DNA from: an uncultured Roseiflexaceae bacterium
GTDB taxonomy: Bacteria > Chloroflexota > Chloroflexia > Chloroflexales > Roseiflexaceae
Reading direction: 5' to 3'
Length of the DNA: 64,000 bases
Assembly: GCA_937988885.1 (NCBI GenBank)
Contig: CALKHR010000050.1
Location: 1 to 64,000, forward strand
Of this stretch, positions 61,562 through 64,000 are shown in pieces; the stretch's first letter is position 1, and each line of letters starts with the position of its first letter. The position numbers and the translations under genes are program-made. The notes beneath the pieces are model-generated. The model had not been told where the DNA came from, did no database searches, and saw only the letters and a program-made list of their open reading frames with translations.

Positions 61562-61658
61562 TCATATCCCTTTCAATGTGGGGCGTGCAACGGCGTAAAC
61601 AGCATCATGATAAAAGCTTGCGGCCCCAATGTCCAATGATTCAGCGTTTAAAAACAAA

Positions 61659-62072
61659 CTAAAAACACGTCGTCCAGCGAGCGATCTGTACGCAACGTGC
61701 AAGCTGCAACTCGATCGCCTGCTGGCGCGACGAGAATAACTGCGCTACCAACACATCGCGCACCAGGATCGGCCCGGCGATGCGCGTGACACGCACAAAT
61801 GTGGGCTGGGTGCGATTCAACTCCGAAAGAGAGATTCGTCGCCAGCCCTGTTGTTCAAAATACACCCCAACCTGCGAGCGTTTCGTCTGTGCTGGCAGAT
61901 CGTAGCGAATAACAGACGCCGCCAATCCCCGCCGCTCGAACTCCACGTGATCGGCGCCGGGCATCACCAAGCTCTGCCCCATCTGCGCCCAGTTCCCATA
62001 CACCAATGCGGCGCATACCATCACCAAGCCACACACAAACACCGCTACGCTGAGACGTGCCAAACGTCGCAT
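61659..62072 (-). CDS. Small single-pass membrane protein, unrecognised
   Basis: A 137-residue protein; GAGG precedes the ATG at 62072 by four bases. A helix at about 8-28 (VAVFVCGLVMVCAALVYGNW) is followed by an extracytoplasmic region of about 105 residues with VRVTRIAGPILVRDVLVAQL. No family recognised. It lies between an OYE-like gene and the M16 gene on the same strand and may be cotranscribed. Confidence 0.7.
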   Translation of the reverse strand: MRRLARLSVAVFVCGLVMVCAALVYGNWAQMGQSLVMPGADHVEFERRGLAASVIRYDLPAQTKRSQVGVYFEQQGWRRISLSELNRTQPTFVRVTRIAGPILVRDVLVAQLFSSRQQAIELQLARCVQIARWTTCF

Positions 62073-62106
62073 ACGACCTCGCACGGCGCTACTATTGGCG
62101 ACTACG

Positions 62107-63054
62107 TTAGAAGATCAGGCGCGGTTGGCGGTTATCGTTGTTGTTCTCGAGTAGCAGACGCGCTTCTTGGGGCCACAGCGGATTCGTTCGTAACACCTCG
62201 TTCAGCGCCACTAAATCGGCGCTGCCTTCGCGGATCACACTATCAACCAGCAGCGGGTCGTCGGACAAGTTGCCCACCAAGACGGGCACCTCAACCACAG
62301 CCTTCAGCCCTGCGGCCAAGGGCACCAACCAGCCCGGGAACTGCGCGATCGGCGTATCAGCGCGGCTCGTCGCCGTCACCTCCAGGAACTTCACCCCCGC
62401 GCCAATCAAGCGCTTGGCGATCACCCGCGCATCCTGCAGCGACAATCCTCCTGGCACAAACTCCTCCACATTCAGGCGCACTCCGATCAAGAACTGATCG
62501 CCGAGCCATTTCTGAATCCCTTCGATCACCATCAGCAGCAGCCGCAAACGCCCGGCGATATCGCGGCCATACATATCGCTGCGGCGGTTCTGCAGCGGCG
62601 ACACCAACTGCTCGAACGGGCCGCCATCGGCAGTCGACAGCATGATGCCCTGCGCATTCGCAGCACAAGCACGCCATGCAGCTGTAATAAACGCTTCGCC
62701 TAGCTCTAGCAATTGGGATGAATCGTAGGAGTCGATCCGGATCGGCTGGTCGAGCATAACCAGCACAGCACTGCCATGCAGGCGAGTGGTCGTAATGCTC
62801 TGGCGGAGCGCGGCGATCTGAGCATCTCCATAGAGACCGAGGTGAGGAATGGTGGGATCGGACGGCGGAAGCACGTGGGTATGCTCAAACACCAGCATCC
62901 CAGCGCCACCTTGAGCACGGTTGCTATAGTATGTAGTAAGTGCGTTATCTGCGAATCCTCCAGAGGCGGCATATCCACTCGGCGCCGCATGCAAAATGAT
63001 GCGATTGGATAGCCGTATTCGGCCAAGCGTCAGAGGGCTGAAGAGATTCAGCAT
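62107..63054 (-). CDS. Old-yellow-enzyme-like flavin oxidoreductase with altered active site
   Basis: A 315-residue TIM-barrel protein of the NADH:flavin oxidoreductase family, shorter than most members. LFSPLTLGRIRLSNRIILHA at the N-terminus, LVSPLQNRRSDMYGRD and GVRLNVEEFVPGGLSLQDA are family signatures. The substrate-binding His pair of the usual H-A-H/N-G segment is replaced (LSTADGGPFEQ), and the final segment PVLVGNLSDDPLLVDSVI keeps the flavin phosphate region. FMN binding is likely; reductase activity on enones is doubtful. No convincing ribosome-binding site precedes the ATG. Confidence 0.85.
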   Translation of the reverse strand: MLNLFSPLTLGRIRLSNRIILHAAPSGYAASGGFADNALTTYYSNRAQGGAGMLVFEHTHVLPPSDPTIPHLGLYGDAQIAALRQSITTTRLHGSAVLVMLDQPIRIDSYDSSQLLELGEAFITAAWRACAANAQGIMLSTADGGPFEQLVSPLQNRRSDMYGRDIAGRLRLLLMVIEGIQKWLGDQFLIGVRLNVEEFVPGGLSLQDARVIAKRLIGAGVKFLEVTATSRADTPIAQFPGWLVPLAAGLKAVVEVPVLVGNLSDDPLLVDSVIREGSADLVALNEVLRTNPLWPQEARLLLENNNDNRQPRLIF

Positions 63055-63269
63055 GGATTGCGATGTTGCCCGATTATCACATATAGAAACGTATTATAGA
63101 CCACAGTTTGGGCATCCGCAAGGGGATAATGAGAGCTTTACCCCAATGCGGTCCAAATGGCAGCCAATGCGGCTTCATAAGTGGATAAATGTGCGTCCTA
63201 CTCACCATTGTTGGGTATCTTCACGTTTGCGGGCAGCGGCGGTAGACGTTGAACAGAAACACCACTTAG
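63055..63269. other. Spacer upstream of the OYE-like gene
   Basis: About 215 bp with no recognised gene; probable promoter region of the OYE-like gene. Nothing further seen. Confidence 0.4.
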
Positions 63270-63621
63270 AGCACTTCAGAAAAGCATCAGGAGGCTGTGA
63301 GCAGAGACACGTGCGCGTCAGAACGCAAAAAAACGCATACCGACCACCGAACAAGGACCATACCAAGGAACCAAATGATACCGGCATCACAGAGCGGATT
63401 CCTTGGGGTCCAGGGGCGATAAGCCCCGGTTGGGGGTTTCCAAAGGGCCGCAATCGGCCTCTTTGGGCTTGCGCAGCAGCCGAGTTGCTCGTGCGAACGC
63501 GCATTCCCGCGTATAGCGCATCCGATGCTCTCGCAAAAGAGACGCATCAGCATGTGTTGAACGTTTATAACCCGCCTGATGTCCGTTGCTTCAGCATTGG
63601 CATGCTTTTCAGAAGGCTTCT
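63270..63621. repeat. Intergenic repeat family 2, copy 2 (inverted relative to copy 1)
   Basis: 352 bp, reverse complement of 35852-36197. The ends GCACTTCAGAAAAGCAT and ATGCTTTTCAGAAGGCTTC form imperfect terminal inverted repeats. The block TGGGGTCCAGGGGCGATAAG near 63404 is almost identical to the other copy. Both copies contain a frame that reads PWTPRNPLC and WFLGMVLVRWSVC, but it lacks a start signal and is probably fortuitous. Confidence 0.88.
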
Positions 63622-63635
63622 TATTTAACGCACAA

Positions 63636-63672
63636 CAACACGCGATCAGCCTTGTGAGCCGATCGCGTGTTG
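63636..63672 (-). terminator. Terminator after the aconitase gene
   Basis: CAACACGCGATC (63636-63647) / GATCGCGTGTTG (63661-63672), 12 bp, extended by GGC/GCC-type pairs inside; tail on the minus strand TTGTGCG is poor in T. Confidence 0.65.
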
Positions 63673-63688
63673 CGGAATACCCAACGGT

Positions 63689-64000
63689 TTAGCTTGCAGC
63701 AGCGCTCTGCGCGGCGAGGTTGCGCAGCACGTAGTGCAGGATACCGCCGTTGCGGTAGTAGGCCAACTCGCCAGCCGAGTCGATGCGGGCGCGAACCGTG
63801 AAGTTGATCTCGGTGCCGTCGTCGCGGCGCGCGATCACCGTCAGGATCTGGCCGGGCTGCAGGGTCTCGATGCCATTGATGGTGAAGGTCTCGTGACCCG
63901 TCAGGCCCAGTTCCTCCCAGCCGTCGCCATCGCAGAACTCAAGCGGCAGCACGCCCATACCCACCAAGTTCGAGCGGTGGATGCGCTCGAAGCTCTCGGC
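63689..64000 (-). CDS. acn: Aconitate hydratase, C-terminal fragment (5' part off the window)
   Basis: About 103 codons of the swivel domain of AcnA-type aconitase: ERIHRSNLVGMGVLPLEF, DGWEELGLTGHETFTING, and the C-terminal GGILHYVLRNLAAQ are highly conserved. Stop codon at 63689. The catalytic iron-sulfur region lies beyond the right edge. The gene is followed by a long hairpin terminator and then by repeat family 2. Confidence 0.96.
   Translation of the reverse strand, partial: AESFERIHRSNLVGMGVLPLEFCDGDGWEELGLTGHETFTINGIETLQPGQILTVIARRDDGTEINFTVRARIDSAGELAYYRNGGILHYVLRNLAAQSAAAS

Noticed and set aside
1..64000. tRNA and rRNA genes
   Set aside because: No cloverleaf with a TTCGANNC loop and CCA-type acceptor, and no rRNA-like block, was noticed in intergenic regions; a tRNA scan was not possible.

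Overview
The window is about 59-60% G+C and reads as chromosomal DNA of a bacterium, most probably a member of the Chloroflexota. That placement is inferred from gene content: a multi-HAMP signalling array, a CSLREA/Thr-Pro-stalk surface protein, a secreted L,D-transpeptidase with paired repeat domains, a glucosylglycerate module, and dispersed GC-rich intergenic repeats. No rRNA, tRNA or CRISPR array was seen. Genes are missing only in repeat-bearing or decayed stretches.

Layout. 1-5.4 kb: truncated multi-HAMP sensor protein, L,D-transpeptidase, and an oligopeptide-type ABC substrate-binding lipoprotein. 6.0-9.7 kb: a universal-stress/glucosyl-3-phosphoglycerate synthase fusion followed by a GH13_18 sugar phosphorylase, together a likely glucosylglycerate synthesis/turnover pair. 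10-15 kb: a modular PD-(D/E)XK-like protein, a CcmB-like permease, and a TetR regulator divergent from a DrrAB-type exporter whose promoter carries the probable TetR operators. 15-20.5 kb: PaaK-like ligase, SRAP protein, an ABC-F ATPase behind a leader-peptide/terminator arrangement, and a 119-residue orphan. 21-26.7 kb: a threonine/aspartate-family cluster (thrC, aspartate kinase, GNAT, asd, aminotransferase) preceded by a Thr-rich leader peptide and terminator. 27-36 kb: LacI-type regulator, YjbQ, two decayed genes (SIS and PfkB), then intact SIS, PfkB, adenine deaminase and nucleoside hydrolase, a nucleoside/sugar salvage locus. 36.5-49.2 kb: acetate block with two acetyl-CoA synthetase-type enzymes, NhaA with a riboswitch-like leader, a two-gene SSF/DUF4212 symporter, and a second symporter in which both subunits are fused. 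49.3-57.5 kb: OmpR-type two-component pair, CSLREA surface protein, and a heterodimer-like pair of ABC exporters. 58-64 kb: alpha/beta-hydrolase-fold protein lacking the serine nucleophile, M16 protease, small membrane protein, OYE-like protein, and the 3' end of aconitase.

Three intergenic repeat families link distant parts of the window: (1) a roughly 160-205-bp MITE-like element with ATACCAAATCCG termini and an internal hairpin (about 9.7, 20.8, 36.2 and 57.6 kb); (2) a roughly 350-bp element in opposite orientations at 35.9 and 63.3 kb; (3) a roughly 130-bp element at 12.1 and 49.2 kb. The most interesting regulatory signals are the Thr leader upstream of thrC, the ABC-F attenuator and the nhaA leader. 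All were read by eye and need computational folding and family searches.
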